DNA of 64,000 nucleotides from Microbispora catharanthi (lineage in GTDB: Bacteria > Actinomycetota > Actinomycetes > Streptosporangiales > Streptosporangiaceae), in contig NZ_VDMA02000003.1 of assembly GCF_006334915.2 (NCBI RefSeq), positions 434,001 through 498,000 of the forward strand, read 5' to 3'. Shown here piece by piece: positions 8,906-19,500 of the stretch. Numbering within the stretch: the first letter of the stretch is position 1; every line of letters starts with the position of its first letter. The notes under the pieces were generated by a model. That model ran no database searches and was not told the DNA's origin. It saw only the letters and a program-made list of their open reading frames with translations. Both the position numbers and the translations under genes were made by a program.

Positions 8906-10486
8906 ATGCCCGTTGTCACGTTGTACCGGCGGCTGCAGGGGCGGCTGCCGTCCTGGGAGCCCGCGCCGCGGGCCGCGCTCATCCGGGCGGACGCGGGTCC
9001 GCTCCAGGCCCAGCGCGAGACGCTGGACGTGGTGTGCGCCCTGCTGACCGAGGCGAATGTGCCGTACTTCTGCGTGCGCCCACTGCCCAACCGGCCGCCG
9101 GTGATCGCCGTGCCCGAGGACGACCGCACGCGCGCGTTCGCCGCGCTCGCGGCCGGCGGTCATCCGCTGTTCGCCGCGCGGCAGCCGTACGGCAGGCAGG
9201 GGGCGCGGGCGCGCCAGGCGGACGCGGGCCGGATGCGCCCGGTGCGGCGGGCGGCGGCGCTGCTCGGCGACGCCAAGGTCGTGCGGCTGGCCATGTATTT
9301 CGCCAGCCCCTCCCGCACGCTGATGCTCGGTCCGGAGAACGGGTGCGACCTGGAGTTCTGGGCCCGGGAGGGCGACGAGCTGGTCGCCCCGAGGCCGAAC
9401 CCCGCCTGCGACCGCGTCCCCGCCGACGGCCCCGACGTGGACGGCGGCGAGGAGCTGTTCACGCCGCTGGCGTGCGCCGCCCGACGCGCCCGCGCCTACC
9501 GCACCCGGCCGGAGTTCGTCCGGCGGCTGCTGGACGACATCGACTTCCCGATCGACGCCGTCTACACGTGGGTCGACGGCGGCGACCCGGCCTGGCGGGC
9601 GCGCCGCGACCAGGCCGAGCGCGACGAGGCGCTGCGCACCGGCGCCCCGCTGAGCGAGATGGCGACCACGGAGGCACGGTTCACCAGCAGGGACGAGCTG
9701 CGCTACTCGCTGCGCTCCCTGCTGATGTACGCCCCCTGGATCAACCGGATCTGGATCGTCACCGACGGCCAGACGCCGTCGTGGCTCGACACCACCCACC
9801 CCATGGTCGCGGTGGTCGACCACAAGGAGATCTTCACCGACCCGTCGATGCTGCCGGTGTTCAACTCCCACGCCATCGAGACGCAGCTTCACCACATCGA
9901 CGGGCTCAGCGAGCACTTCCTGTATTTCAACGACGACTTCTTCCTGGGGCGGCCGCTGCCTCCCCGGACGTTCTTCGAGGGCAACGGGATCACCCGCTTC
10001 TTCCCCAGCACCGTCCACGTGCCCTTCGGCGTGCCGGAGACCGAGGAGTCCCCGGTCCACGCCGCGGGCATGAACAACCGGCGCATCCTGGAGAACCTGA
10101 CCGGCCGCACGATCACGCAGAAGCTCAAGCACGTGCCGTACGCGCTGCGCCGGTCGCTCATGTACGAGCTGGAGGGGCGTTTCGCGGCGGAGTTCGCGGC
10201 CACCGCCCGCAGCAGGTTCCGCACGTCGCGGGACATCTCGGTGGTGTCCTCGCTGGCGCACTACTACGGCTACCTGAGTGGCCGGGCGGTCCCCGGCACG
10301 GTCGACTACACCTACGTGGACCTGTCGCTGCCGAAGACGCCGGCCAAGCTGCGCCGCATGCTGGCCCGGCGCAGGCACGACGTGTTCTGCCTCAACGACA
10401 CCGCCCCCACGACCGTCGACCAGGACGCGCTGCTGGCGCGGTTCCTGGATGCCTACTTCCCCACCCCGGCGCCGTTCGAGCGGTGA
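8906..10486 (+). CDS. Stealth-family capsule hexose-1-phosphate transferase
   Basis: 526-residue Stealth protein, a family that transfers sugar-1-phosphate from UDP-sugars to build phosphodiester-linked capsular or wall glycans. All four conserved regions are visible: CR1 IDAVYTWVDGGDPAW, CR2 from FTSRDELRYSLRSL through HFLYFNDDFFLG, CR3 around KHVPYALRRS, and CR4 SLAHYYGYLSGRA. The first 200 residues are a family-typical variable region. ATG at 8906 follows GAGGGGGAGA at 8894-8903. Its 3' end overlaps the convergent GT-C gene by 34 bases (10453-10486). Confidence 0.9.
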   Translation: MPVVTLYRRLQGRLPSWEPAPRAALIRADAGPLQAQRETLDVVCALLTEANVPYFCVRPLPNRPPVIAVPEDDRTRAFAALAAGGHPLFAARQPYGRQGARARQADAGRMRPVRRAAALLGDAKVVRLAMYFASPSRTLMLGPENGCDLEFWAREGDELVAPRPNPACDRVPADGPDVDGGEELFTPLACAARRARAYRTRPEFVRRLLDDIDFPIDAVYTWVDGGDPAWRARRDQAERDEALRTGAPLSEMATTEARFTSRDELRYSLRSLLMYAPWINRIWIVTDGQTPSWLDTTHPMVAVVDHKEIFTDPSMLPVFNSHAIETQLHHIDGLSEHFLYFNDDFFLGRPLPPRTFFEGNGITRFFPSTVHVPFGVPETEESPVHAAGMNNRRILENLTGRTITQKLKHVPYALRRSLMYELEGRFAAEFAATARSRFRTSRDISVVSSLAHYYGYLSGRAVPGTVDYTYVDLSLPKTPAKLRRMLARRRHDVFCLNDTAPTTVDQDALLARFLDAYFPTPAPFER

Positions 10487-12105
10487 GCGTGCCGTAGGAC
10501 GTACCTGTCCACGAACAGGCCGCGGAAGGTCCAGCGGCCGGCCGGGGCGAACGAACGGGCGACCAGGGCGCGCCTGCGGGCGGGCATCGCGTTCTTGCCC
10601 GTGTGGCCGACGACCCAGAGCGTGCGCAGCCCGTCGAGCCGGGCGGCGAGCACCCGGGTGCCCACCTCACGGCCCGGGAAGCTGCCGTCCTGCTCGGGTG
10701 ACCGGGCCAGCGCCACATCGCGGAGCCTGCCGAAGACCGACGGGTAGACCGCTTCGTACTTCCTGACCTTGGCGGGGACGAACAGCACCCCGTCGCCCGG
10801 CTGCGCCTCGGCCGCGAGCAGCGCCATGACCGGCCGCGGGTCGTCCTGCCTGCCGTCCGGGCCGCGCGTGGCGAGCTGCCCGGGAACCGACAGGCCGAGC
10901 CAGGCGGCCAGCACGGCGGCGGCGAGGCCGGGGGGCAGCGCGGCCAGGCCCGCCCCGGCGAGCAGCGCCGCCGCGGGGACACAGCAGAAGACGTAGCGGA
11001 ACACGTACACGGGATGGACGGCCCAGGAGACCGTGAGCAGCACCAGCGCGGGCACGAGCAGCCACGGCAGGGCCAGCCGCACGAGCGCGGCAGGCGTCTC
11101 GGCACGCTCTTCGGCCGGCGTCTCAGCGGGCTTTTCCGCGGGATCTTTTGTGCGACGGGCCGCGCGAGCGCGGCGGACGCCCACGACCGCGGCATACGCG
11201 AGGCCGAAGAGCGCGAGCGCCCAGGTCAGGGGGGCCACTCCGGGTCCCGTCGCCCCGCCGAGGTCGCCGGACAGCTGAACGGCCAGCCTGCCGACATCGG
11301 TCACGCCCGGCCGGGGTATCCAGCCCACCTGCGCGCTCTGCCGGGAGCCGAGCCAGGCCAGCGGCGCCACGGCGGCCAGCGCCGGCGTCGCCGCGCACGC
11401 CCACCGGAGCAACGGTCCCCTCGACAGGATCAGCGCGACGCCGTGCGCCCCCACGACCAGGAACGCGAACAGGTTGAGGTAGGCCAGCACGGTCAACGCC
11501 GCCGCGTACGCCGCCAGGACCGCCGACGTGGGCGACCGCAGCACGCGCAGGAACAGCAGGGTCACGCCGACGGCCGCCGCCGCCGTCATCGCGTACGGCC
11601 GGGCCTCCTGGACATACCTGGAGAAGATGGGCATCAGGGCCAGCAGCACGCCGCCGTACAGTCCCGCCCGAGGGGCGCCGAGCGCGCGGCCGATCGCGCC
11701 GGTCCCGGCCGCGGCCAGCGCGCCCGCGACGACGGACGGGATCCGCAGCGCCACCTCGGCGGTGCCGGACAGCTCCGCGACGACGTGCATCAGCGCGTAG
11801 TACAGGCCGTGCACCGCGTCGACCGACTGCAGCAGGTGCGCCAGCTGGGGAAGGGTGCGGCCGGCCGCGCTGACGGTGGCGGCCTCGTCCCGCCACGGCG
11901 GCGGCCCGCCGAGGTCCGACAACCCGGCGGCCAGCGCGAGAACGGCAGGCACGACGATCACGACGGAAGGCAGGTCCAGTCGGGCGGCCCGCTCGGGCAC
12001 CTCGGCCGGGCACGCCGCGGGGGCCGCGGGCGCGATGCGTCGCGACGGCGCGTCGGCCGTACGGCGGGGCGAGTGGCCGGCGGCGTGCCGGGACGGGCGG
12101 GTCAT
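10453..12105 (-). CDS. GT-C membrane glycosyltransferase (GT39/ArnT-like)
   Basis: 550-residue polytopic membrane protein, probably a polyprenyl-phosphate-sugar-dependent glycosyltransferase. The first extracellular loop after TM1 carries the GT-C acidic motif PPPWRDEAATV near residue 70, followed by about ten hydrophobic helices and a soluble C-terminal region. A Glu/Ala/Pro-rich linker (AEKPAETPAEERAETPA) interrupts the middle. ATG at 12105 overlaps the stop of the upstream GT2/CDP-glycerol transferase gene (ATGA), so the two are translationally coupled. The acceptor is probably a wall glycan or protein; substrate unknown. Confidence 0.8.
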   Translation of the reverse strand: MTRPSRHAAGHSPRRTADAPSRRIAPAAPAACPAEVPERAARLDLPSVVIVVPAVLALAAGLSDLGGPPPWRDEAATVSAAGRTLPQLAHLLQSVDAVHGLYYALMHVVAELSGTAEVALRIPSVVAGALAAAGTGAIGRALGAPRAGLYGGVLLALMPIFSRYVQEARPYAMTAAAAVGVTLLFLRVLRSPTSAVLAAYAAALTVLAYLNLFAFLVVGAHGVALILSRGPLLRWACAATPALAAVAPLAWLGSRQSAQVGWIPRPGVTDVGRLAVQLSGDLGGATGPGVAPLTWALALFGLAYAAVVGVRRARAARRTKDPAEKPAETPAEERAETPAALVRLALPWLLVPALVLLTVSWAVHPVYVFRYVFCCVPAAALLAGAGLAALPPGLAAAVLAAWLGLSVPGQLATRGPDGRQDDPRPVMALLAAEAQPGDGVLFVPAKVRKYEAVYPSVFGRLRDVALARSPEQDGSFPGREVGTRVLAARLDGLRTLWVVGHTGKNAMPARRRALVARSFAPAGRWTFRGLFVDRYVLRHAHRSNGAGVGK

Positions 12106-15026
12106 GGCCGCATGCGCGCGACCACGCGCGCCGAGGCGTGCCCGTCGTCCCAGGGGCAGTATCTGCGGGCGAACCGCTCGTAGCGCGCCGCGAATTGCCC
12201 GAGGTCGCCGTAGCGCAGCACGTCGAGCACGTCGTCGGCGCTGCCGAGGACAGGCCCGGGGGCCTCGGCCTCGAAGTCGAAGTAGAAGCCGCGCACCTCG
12301 TCGCGGTAGCGCTCCAGGTCGTGTGTGAAGAACACCATGGGCCTGCCGGTGCACGCGAAGTCGAACATCGCCGACGAGTAGTCGGTGACCAGCACGTCGG
12401 CGGCGGCCAAGAGATCCGCCATGTCCGGAAATTTGGAGACATCGCGAATGCGGTCGCCGTCCGGGATCGTCATGTCCCGCGCCACCAGGTAGTGCGCCCG
12501 CACGAGCAGCACGTCGTCGTCGCCCAGCGCCCCTGCCGCCCTGACCGGGTCCAGCGCGAGCCGTCCGTTGGTGTCGTCCCGCCACGTCGGCGCGTACAGG
12601 ATGATCCGCCGGTCGTCCGGCAGGCCCAGCCGCCGCCGGGCCGCGCGGGCGCGTGCGGGATCGAACAGCACGTCGTTGCGCGGGTAGCCCGACTCGAGGA
12701 TCTCCCCCTCGTAGCCGAACGCGCCGCGCAGCGCGGAGGTGGCGAAGAGGCTCGGCGACAGCAGCAGGTCCCAGGTCGCCACCTGCCGCGCCAGTTCGTC
12801 GCGCGGCACCCGCTGCGCGTACGGCATGCCCTCAAGGTCGAGCCCCAGGCGCTTGAGCGGCGTGCCGTGCCAGGTCTGCACGACCGTCTGCCCGCGCGGC
12901 TTGCGATACCACCCCGGCTGCGTGCGCCGGTTGGCCACCACGAAGCGGCTGGTGCGCAGCGCCTCCTCGTGCTCGCGCGAGCCGTAGAGGACCAGGCGCA
13001 CGCCCGGCGGGACGGTGAACTGCCCGTCCCGGGTGACCCAGACGATCTCCACGTCCGGGTGGCGGCGCGCCAGCTCCTCCGAGACGGCCCGGGGATTGCA
13101 CGAGTACTGCCCGCCGCCGTAACTGTCGAACACCGCCGCGTCCCGCAGGATCGTGCGTCGCGGCGCCGCCGCCCGCCGCCTGCGCGTCGCGTACGGCCCA
13201 CGCTCGTGCGGGCCGAGCGCGGGGCGCACCGCGAGACTCAGATCGCCGTCGCGTGAGGTGCGGACGGAGATCTCGTGGAACCCGGTGACCCGCGGCCGCG
13301 GCGGGTCGGCGATCAGGGCCGGGCTCAGGCGCACGCGCGCGTCCCCGCCCGCCGGTGACGAGGCGAGCACCCGCCAGGTCCCGCTGCGGAGCGGAAGCCC
13401 TTCGGACGTCCTGCCGACGGCGGCCGTCCACGTTTCCTCGTCCTGTCGGACCGGCCAGGAGTGCCGCTCCGCACCGCGCTCCAGGACGATCCGGCCGGCC
13501 GGGCACCGGCCCGTCCCCTCCAGGACCAGCTCGCCGGACTCCGTCCACCTGACCCTGCTGACGTGGCCGCCGGGATCGGGATGCGGGCCGCCGCCGGCGC
13601 GGGGGCCGAGCGTCAGCCCGCGGTCGCGGGTGAGGGAGACGCGCACGTTGCCGGCGTCGAAGACGCGCTCGCCCTGGGCTCCGATCGCCCGGCCCGCCCG
13701 GGTCACGCCCCGCGCCCGGACCCGCGCGTGCAACGCCCACCGGCCGGCGGGCAGGGTGTCGAGGGCGATCACGGTCTCGAAGCCGGAGTCGTCGTGGCAG
13801 GCGACCGACTGCCGGGAGTCGGCGGTCACGTCGGGCCTGCGGGTGCGCCGCACCGGCAGGGTGATCCGCTCCTCCCCGCGCTGGAGCCACAGCTCGATCC
13901 GGCTGCGTCCGCTGTCCAGGTGGGCGATGTACGCGTGGCCCGTCAGGGCGAGCCTGTCGTCCGCGTGGCGTACGTCGTCCACGCAGGCGACGAGCCGCAG
14001 GTCGCGGGTGGCGTCGAACAGCGAGCGCGGGAGCCGGGGGTCGCGGCGGAAGGGGTAGTCGAGATACCAGCGGCGGGGCCGCAGCCCCCGCCGGAGCACG
14101 CCCCTGTGCCTGATCTCCGACGCGGCGAACGTCCGCAGCTCCGCCAGCTCGCCGGTCATGCCGTGGGCGGCGAGGTGGATCTGGAGCCGTCTGAGGACCG
14201 GCAGCCGTTCCACCGCGCCGGGGTCCAGGCGGCCCAGGCGGCCCAGGACCTCGGCGAGCCTGGCGGGAACCCGGTCGCGTACGGCCTCCAGCACGGCGTC
14301 GAGGTCGGGGCCCTCCGCCAGGCGCAGGTCGTAGGCCGTGCGCAACTGGGGCGCGTGCCGTCCGAGCAGGTCGGACACCTGCAGCATCGCCTCCAGGCGG
14401 CGCAGCGGGTCGGCCGGCGGCCGGGACCCTCGCGTGAGGCAGACCACGTCGCCGAGCACGTCGGCCGAGGTGGACAGCACATGCGCGGGGATCGTCACCG
14501 GGAAGTCCTCGCCCAGGCCCGCGGGGAAGGCGAACCCGTGCCGGGTCCAGAACTCCCGGCGGAACACCGTGCCGCCCGCCCGCGGGTCGTCCAGCAGCTT
14601 CTGATGCCGGGTGATGTGCGTGCGCAGCTTGGCCTTCTGCGCCGGGACGGGCGCCTGGTCCGGCGCGTACGGCGTCCAGGTGCGGATCCGGCCGCAGGCG
14701 AGGTCGGACCCGGTGCGGTCGAGGGCGCCGACCAGCGCGCGGTAGGCGTCCGCGGGGACGACCGAGCCGGGGTCGGCGAAGGCGAGGTAGCGCCCGGTGG
14801 CGAACGCCGCCCCCGCGTTGCGCGCCGTGCCGGGGTCGTCGCCGCCGTCGCCGAGCGTGAGGAGCGTGAACCTGTGGTCGGGCGGGCGAAGGCCCCGCGG
14901 ACGGCCGACGAGGATCACCTCCATGTCGTCCAGGGTCTGGTCGCGCAGGGATTCGAGGCACTCCTCGGCGTGTTCCTCCCCGCCGTGCAGGGGGACGACC
15001 ACCGAGAGCCTGGCAGACACCGTCAC
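12102..15026 (-). CDS. GT2-like / CDP-glycerol glycerophosphotransferase fusion, with intact C-terminal module
   Basis: 974-residue bimodular protein. The N-terminal GT-A (GT2-like) fold starts SVVVPLHGGEEHAEECLESL, but nucleotide-binding landmarks are gone: the usual VDDGS is ILVGRPRG and the usual LDxDD is FADPGS. A beta-rich middle follows. The C-terminal TagF-like module (from about residue 640) looks complete: QTWHGTPLKRLGLD near 719, YAPTWRDD, VRAHY, and DVLVTDYSSAMFDF near 879. It probably polymerises glycerol- or ribitol-phosphate-type wall polymer at the membrane. GTG at 15026 is used because the GT fold begins there; GTG at 15020 is possible. The protein at 16540-19971 shows the opposite pattern of loss. 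Confidence 0.85.
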   Translation of the reverse strand: MTVSARLSVVVPLHGGEEHAEECLESLRDQTLDDMEVILVGRPRGLRPPDHRFTLLTLGDGGDDPGTARNAGAAFATGRYLAFADPGSVVPADAYRALVGALDRTGSDLACGRIRTWTPYAPDQAPVPAQKAKLRTHITRHQKLLDDPRAGGTVFRREFWTRHGFAFPAGLGEDFPVTIPAHVLSTSADVLGDVVCLTRGSRPPADPLRRLEAMLQVSDLLGRHAPQLRTAYDLRLAEGPDLDAVLEAVRDRVPARLAEVLGRLGRLDPGAVERLPVLRRLQIHLAAHGMTGELAELRTFAASEIRHRGVLRRGLRPRRWYLDYPFRRDPRLPRSLFDATRDLRLVACVDDVRHADDRLALTGHAYIAHLDSGRSRIELWLQRGEERITLPVRRTRRPDVTADSRQSVACHDDSGFETVIALDTLPAGRWALHARVRARGVTRAGRAIGAQGERVFDAGNVRVSLTRDRGLTLGPRAGGGPHPDPGGHVSRVRWTESGELVLEGTGRCPAGRIVLERGAERHSWPVRQDEETWTAAVGRTSEGLPLRSGTWRVLASSPAGGDARVRLSPALIADPPRPRVTGFHEISVRTSRDGDLSLAVRPALGPHERGPYATRRRRAAAPRRTILRDAAVFDSYGGGQYSCNPRAVSEELARRHPDVEIVWVTRDGQFTVPPGVRLVLYGSREHEEALRTSRFVVANRRTQPGWYRKPRGQTVVQTWHGTPLKRLGLDLEGMPYAQRVPRDELARQVATWDLLLSPSLFATSALRGAFGYEGEILESGYPRNDVLFDPARARAARRRLGLPDDRRIILYAPTWRDDTNGRLALDPVRAAGALGDDDVLLVRAHYLVARDMTIPDGDRIRDVSKFPDMADLLAAADVLVTDYSSAMFDFACTGRPMVFFTHDLERYRDEVRGFYFDFEAEAPGPVLGSADDVLDVLRYGDLGQFAARYERFARRYCPWDDGHASARVVARMRP

Positions 15027-15153
15027 GCCGTCAGGATGCCGACGCGCGGCGGCACGCCACCCGGCCCATCCCCATTGCCTTACGGTCGCTTTGCAGCCTC
15101 TTGACCCGTGGCCCTGGGCCGGGAGATCCACTGAGCGGTGGGAAGGAGACCGG

Positions 15154-15996
15154 GTGTCGAGGAACGTCATCGTCGTCCTTGGTGCGGACGTCACGTCCGG
15201 CGACGTACGGGAACTGGTCGAGTCGCTGGGCGGCGAGGCCGGCGAAGGCTCGCCCGAGCACTACGACGTGGTACTCGAACGCGGAGGAGGGACCGTCTGG
15301 ACACGGCTCGACCCGGACCTGCTCCGCTACGAGGATCTCCGGGCCGCGTACGAATCCGCGCTGGACCTGCCGCCCCGGTCCGCCCTGGTCCTCGAGATGA
15401 CCGGCGAGCCCGGGAGCCAGTGGCTCGCGGCCGAGATCGTGCTGGCGGCCGCCGATCGCTGGCCGCTGCTCGTCAGGGATCTCGGCGGCGAGATCCTCAC
15501 CGTCGAGCGGTTCCACCGGCGGCTGGCGAAGCGGCGGGCGGGCTTCTTCGACGCCGCGACATGGCACGACCCGTCCCCCGCCGCGGCGCGCCGTGGCCGG
15601 GTCGCCCTCGTGACGATGGCGCTCCCCCCTGATGTGACGCCCCGGCACGTCGAACGGCTCGTCCGGTCACTGGGCGGCCTGGCGGGCGATGGCGAGGAGG
15701 CGGACGCGCTGCTGGAACGCGGGCCCGCCCGGGTCTGGGTTCAGCTGGCCGACGCGCGGGCCACCCCGCCCGGACCCGCCTCGGTCACCCGCGAAACGCT
15801 CGGAGAAGCCCCCGGCACCTGCGTGCTGCTGGAGGTGTTCGAGACGCCCGGATCGCAGGTGCTGGCGGCCGAACTGGTGGAGGCCGCCGCGGCGCACTGG
15901 CCGGTGCTGGTGCGCGGCGCCTCGGGACAGTCGATGACGGTGGAGGACGTGCGGGCCAGGATCGCCATGGGCGCGATCGACGTCTTCGACCCCTGA
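15154..15996 (+). CDS. Unknown protein with two tandem homologous domains
   Basis: 280-residue soluble protein of no family I recognise. It is an internal duplication. Residues about 3-130 (beginning NVIVVLGADVTSGDVRELV) and about 150-278 (beginning RVALVTMALPPDVTPRHVER) share the order SLGG, LLERG/VVLERG, VWxxL, LxLExxxxPGSQxLAAExVxAAAxxWPxLVR, then LTVExxxxRxA. Each half ends FFDA/VFDP. No signal peptide or membrane helix. GTG at 15154 follows GGAAGGAG at 15141-15148. It sits alone, opposite in direction to the two large glycopolymer genes on either side. Function unknown. Confidence 0.75.
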   Translation: MSRNVIVVLGADVTSGDVRELVESLGGEAGEGSPEHYDVVLERGGGTVWTRLDPDLLRYEDLRAAYESALDLPPRSALVLEMTGEPGSQWLAAEIVLAAADRWPLLVRDLGGEILTVERFHRRLAKRRAGFFDAATWHDPSPAAARRGRVALVTMALPPDVTPRHVERLVRSLGGLAGDGEEADALLERGPARVWVQLADARATPPGPASVTRETLGEAPGTCVLLEVFETPGSQVLAAELVEAAAAHWPVLVRGASGQSMTVEDVRARIAMGAIDVFDP

Positions 15997-16107
15997 TCGT
16001 CAACCGATCTTTCCGGGCTCGGCAGGGCCCGGTAGATTCCGGCGAGGGGGATCGGGCCTGGGCGGCCGGAGGCGCCGCCGTCCGCATCGCAGGGGAGGTC
16101 GCGACCG

Positions 16108-16515
16108 GTGTTCGGCATTTTCGCCCTGGCGTTCGGCGTGGCGTTCATCGCCGGCGGGATTCACCGGTTCCGGAGCGGCCGGGCGTTCCTCGCCTCGGCA
16201 CACCGGGTGCCGGGGATCGTCGTCGGCAGCCACCGGGTATGGAGGACCGACTCCCACGAGTACTTTCCGATCCTGCGCTTCCGCACGCTCGACGGCGCCG
16301 AGATCGAGACCGTCGGCCAGACCAGGGGCGGCTCCTTCGAGATCTTCAACCTCACGGGCCGACAGGTCGTCGTGCTGTACGACCCGGACGACCCGCGCAA
16401 GGCGCGGATGGACACCTCGTCGGGGCGCGGCCTGACCGGATCGGTGGGACTGGTGATCGCCGGTTGCGTCTTCCTCGCGATCGGCCTCGTCATGCTCGCC
16501 GCCGCCGTCACCTGA
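16108..16515 (+). CDS. DUF3592 small membrane protein
   Basis: 135-residue protein of the DUF3592 type: one N-terminal membrane helix (FGIFALAFGVAFIAGGI), a small beta-rich extracytoplasmic domain including YFPILRFRTLDG and VVVLYDPDDPRKARMD, and a second C-terminal helix (LVIAGCVFLAIGLVMLAA). The family has no established function. GTG at 16108 follows AGGGGAGG at 16091-16098. It converges on the large GT2 fusion gene, with stops 24 bp apart. Confidence 0.8.
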   Translation: MFGIFALAFGVAFIAGGIHRFRSGRAFLASAHRVPGIVVGSHRVWRTDSHEYFPILRFRTLDGAEIETVGQTRGGSFEIFNLTGRQVVVLYDPDDPRKARMDTSSGRGLTGSVGLVIAGCVFLAIGLVMLAAAVT

Positions 16516-16539
16516 TCGGCGGCACACACGTCGCGGCGG

Positions 16540-19500
16540 TCAGATGAACAGGGCGTCCACCACCCGGCGGGCGGCCTGCCCGTCGGCCATCGGGCGATAC
16601 CTCGCCAGGAACGCGGCGTACGCGTTCCGGTGCTTGTCCGCGACCTCGCCGAGGTGCGCGAGCGCGTCGAGCACCTCGTCCTCTCCCCCGGCGCCACCCC
16701 CGGCGTTACCGTGCAGCACCGGCCCCGGGGCCTCGGGCAGGAGCCACAGGTCCCGCGGCCGGCCGGCGTGCAGGAGCACCGGGCGTCCCGTCACGGCGAA
16801 GTCGAACACCGCCGCCACGTCCCCGGCGATCAGGACGTCGGCGGCGAGGTACAACTCGTGCGGGTCCGGATGGCCGCTCACGTCCCGCAGGCGGACGCCG
16901 TCCGTCCCGGCCCACGCCGGGTGACGGACCAACAGGACGTGGTCGCCGGTCAGTCGCGCCGCCAGGCGTCCGGCGTCGAGCGTGTCGTGCTCCCCCGCGA
17001 CGTAGAGCAGGACGTGGGCGCGCTCCGGCAGGCCGAGGCGGCGCCGCACCTCGGCGGCGCGCTCCCGGGCGCCGGGTCCGGTCAGCAGGTCGTCGCAGGG
17101 CAGGCCGGTCTCCAGCACCTCTCCCTCGAAGCCGAACGTCCGCCGCAGCAGCGGCGTCCACCACGGGCCCGCGGAGACGAGGTGGGTCCACTGACCCGCC
17201 CCGGAACCGCCGGCGGCGTCCTCCGACGTGTACACGGGCTGCTGCCAGGTCTGCACGACCACCTGGCCGGGCCTGCGCTCGAACCACGGCGGCAGCGGCG
17301 CGTCGGTGACGACGTAACGGCACCGGGCGAGGGCCTCGTAGTGTTCCCGTCCCAGCGTGCGCACCGGTTCGACGTCGCCGGGCAGTGCGACCTGGCCGTC
17401 CCGCACGTTCCACAGCAGCGGCAGGTCGGTCCCCCGGCGGCGCAGTTCCTCGCAGACCGCCCTCGGGCTGCCGCCGAAGCGGGTGCCCGCGCCGCCGTCG
17501 AACAGGACGGCGTCCCGCAGCGGCCTGTCCCTCATCTGGGGATAGGTCCTCGTGCGCAGCACCCGCTGGGCCTTCTTGCCACGCTCGTCGGCGGTCAGGT
17601 CGCCGCTCACGGTCAGCACGGCCCGGCCCGGACCCGACGTGACGATCCCGAACGTACGGCGGGCCGTCTGGTGGGCCGCCGGCACGTCCGTGTCGAACTC
17701 CAGCGGCAGGTCCGTCCACTCTCCTCCGGCGGCACGTGCCCGGATCGCCAGGGCGTAGCGGCCGCGCGGCAGCGGCAGCGGCCCGGCGGGCGAGCCGACC
17801 TGCTCGGGCGTCAGCCGCGCCCGGAAGCGGGTTCCCGCTCCCTCGATCGGCAGCAGCCACTCCCCGCGCCGGGGGGTCGTGCGGGTGCCGTGCGTGGCGG
17901 GTGCGACGTGGTCGAGGGCGGCCACCACCAGCGCCGACATCTCGTGCGGCACCGCGAGGCCGCCCTCGACGAGCAACTCGCCGCCTCCCCCTCGGCGCGC
18001 GGGCAGCCATTCGGCGAGGTCGGCGTACGCCGCGACGGGCTGGTCCCTTAGCACCAGGCCGCCGGTGCGGTCGCGGGTCACGACGATCTCACGGCCGGCC
18101 AGGCCGTAGCGGCCGGTGGGCACGTCCTCGGCGACGGTCACGGGCGTCACGGTGCCGTCGGCGGCCCGCACCTCGACCTCCCACCACGCCTCGGGCGCGG
18201 CGACCTCCGCCGGCACGGCGATCGGCGGAGTCCGGGACGCGGGCAGCAGGTCCCGCAGGTCGACGACGGCCTCGAACGTACGCCGGTCGACGTGCACGGG
18301 ATAGGCGCGGGGGACGCCTCCGGGGCGCCGCGTGACCTGGAGCACCGGGCTGGGGCCGAGGTCGTTGACGACGTGGCCCACCAGGCGCAGGCGGCCGTCG
18401 CGCACCTCCCGCGTGACGACCCGGGCGGTCTCCCGCTCGGCCCGCAGCACGAGGGCGCCGGTCTCCCCGAGCAGCGGCGCGACGTAGTGGTCGGGGCCCA
18501 CGGTGCGATACCCCGCCTGCTCGACGGTCGAGGCGGTGGCGCGCGGGTCGGTCAGCCGTCCGCGCCGCAGGACGCCCCGGTGGAGCACGCGCAGCTCGAC
18601 GTGCCACCGCCCGAGCCGGCCGGGCCTGGCCAGGGTCGCGGGGTCGATGGCGAGCCGGAAGCCGCCCCAGTCGCGCTCCTTCGACTTCGTGGACACCCGG
18701 GCCCTGGTGACCGAGGCCGGCACCCGGACACGCCGCCCGGTCCGCTCGTGAACGAGGGCGGCGAAGACCTGCTGGTGGACCCGCCGGGTGGGACGCAGGT
18801 ACGGCGGGGCCGCGCGTCCCTCCACCACGAGCACGCCGTTCTCCCAGCGGACCGCGTCGATGCGGTGACGCGGGACGAGTTCGTCCCTGGCCCGGGTCAC
18901 GGTGGCGGGGATCTCTCGGTCGGCGGAGCGGGCGAGGGGCACGTTCAGGTGGTGGCCGCCCATCCTGCGGACGAGCCGCCGGTCGGGTTTCACCTCCCGG
19001 TCCCAGGCCAGGACCTCCAGCAGGTCGGCCAGGCGGCGCAGGCGCACCAGATGCCACTGCAGCCGCCGCAGCGCGGGGAGCCCGTCGAGCACGGGCGGCG
19101 CCACGTCCTCCAGGTACAGTCCGGCGAGGTCGAGGAAGCGCTCCCGGAACGCCGGGGAGGCCTGGTCGAGCACGTCGAGGAAGTTCGTGAGGTCGCCGTC
19201 GAGCACGGCGTGGTCCCAGGCGTGGATGTGCGCGGTGAAGTTGTGCTCGCTGAGGAAGCGGCGGACCTCGGTGACGGCGGCGAACCGGTCCTTCAGATGC
19301 GCGACCTGTGTCTTGTCCTGCGTGATCGAGCGGCCGCCGCCCTCGCGCCGCCGCCACAGGTAGACCGGCGCGGGCAGCACGTCCACGGCCCGCGCCAGGA
19401 AGTGGGCGCGCAGGGCCACCGCGATGTCCTCGTAGAGCACGCCTTCGGGGAAGGCGAACCCGTGGGCGTCCCAGAACGAGCGGCGCCACAGCTTGTTGGT

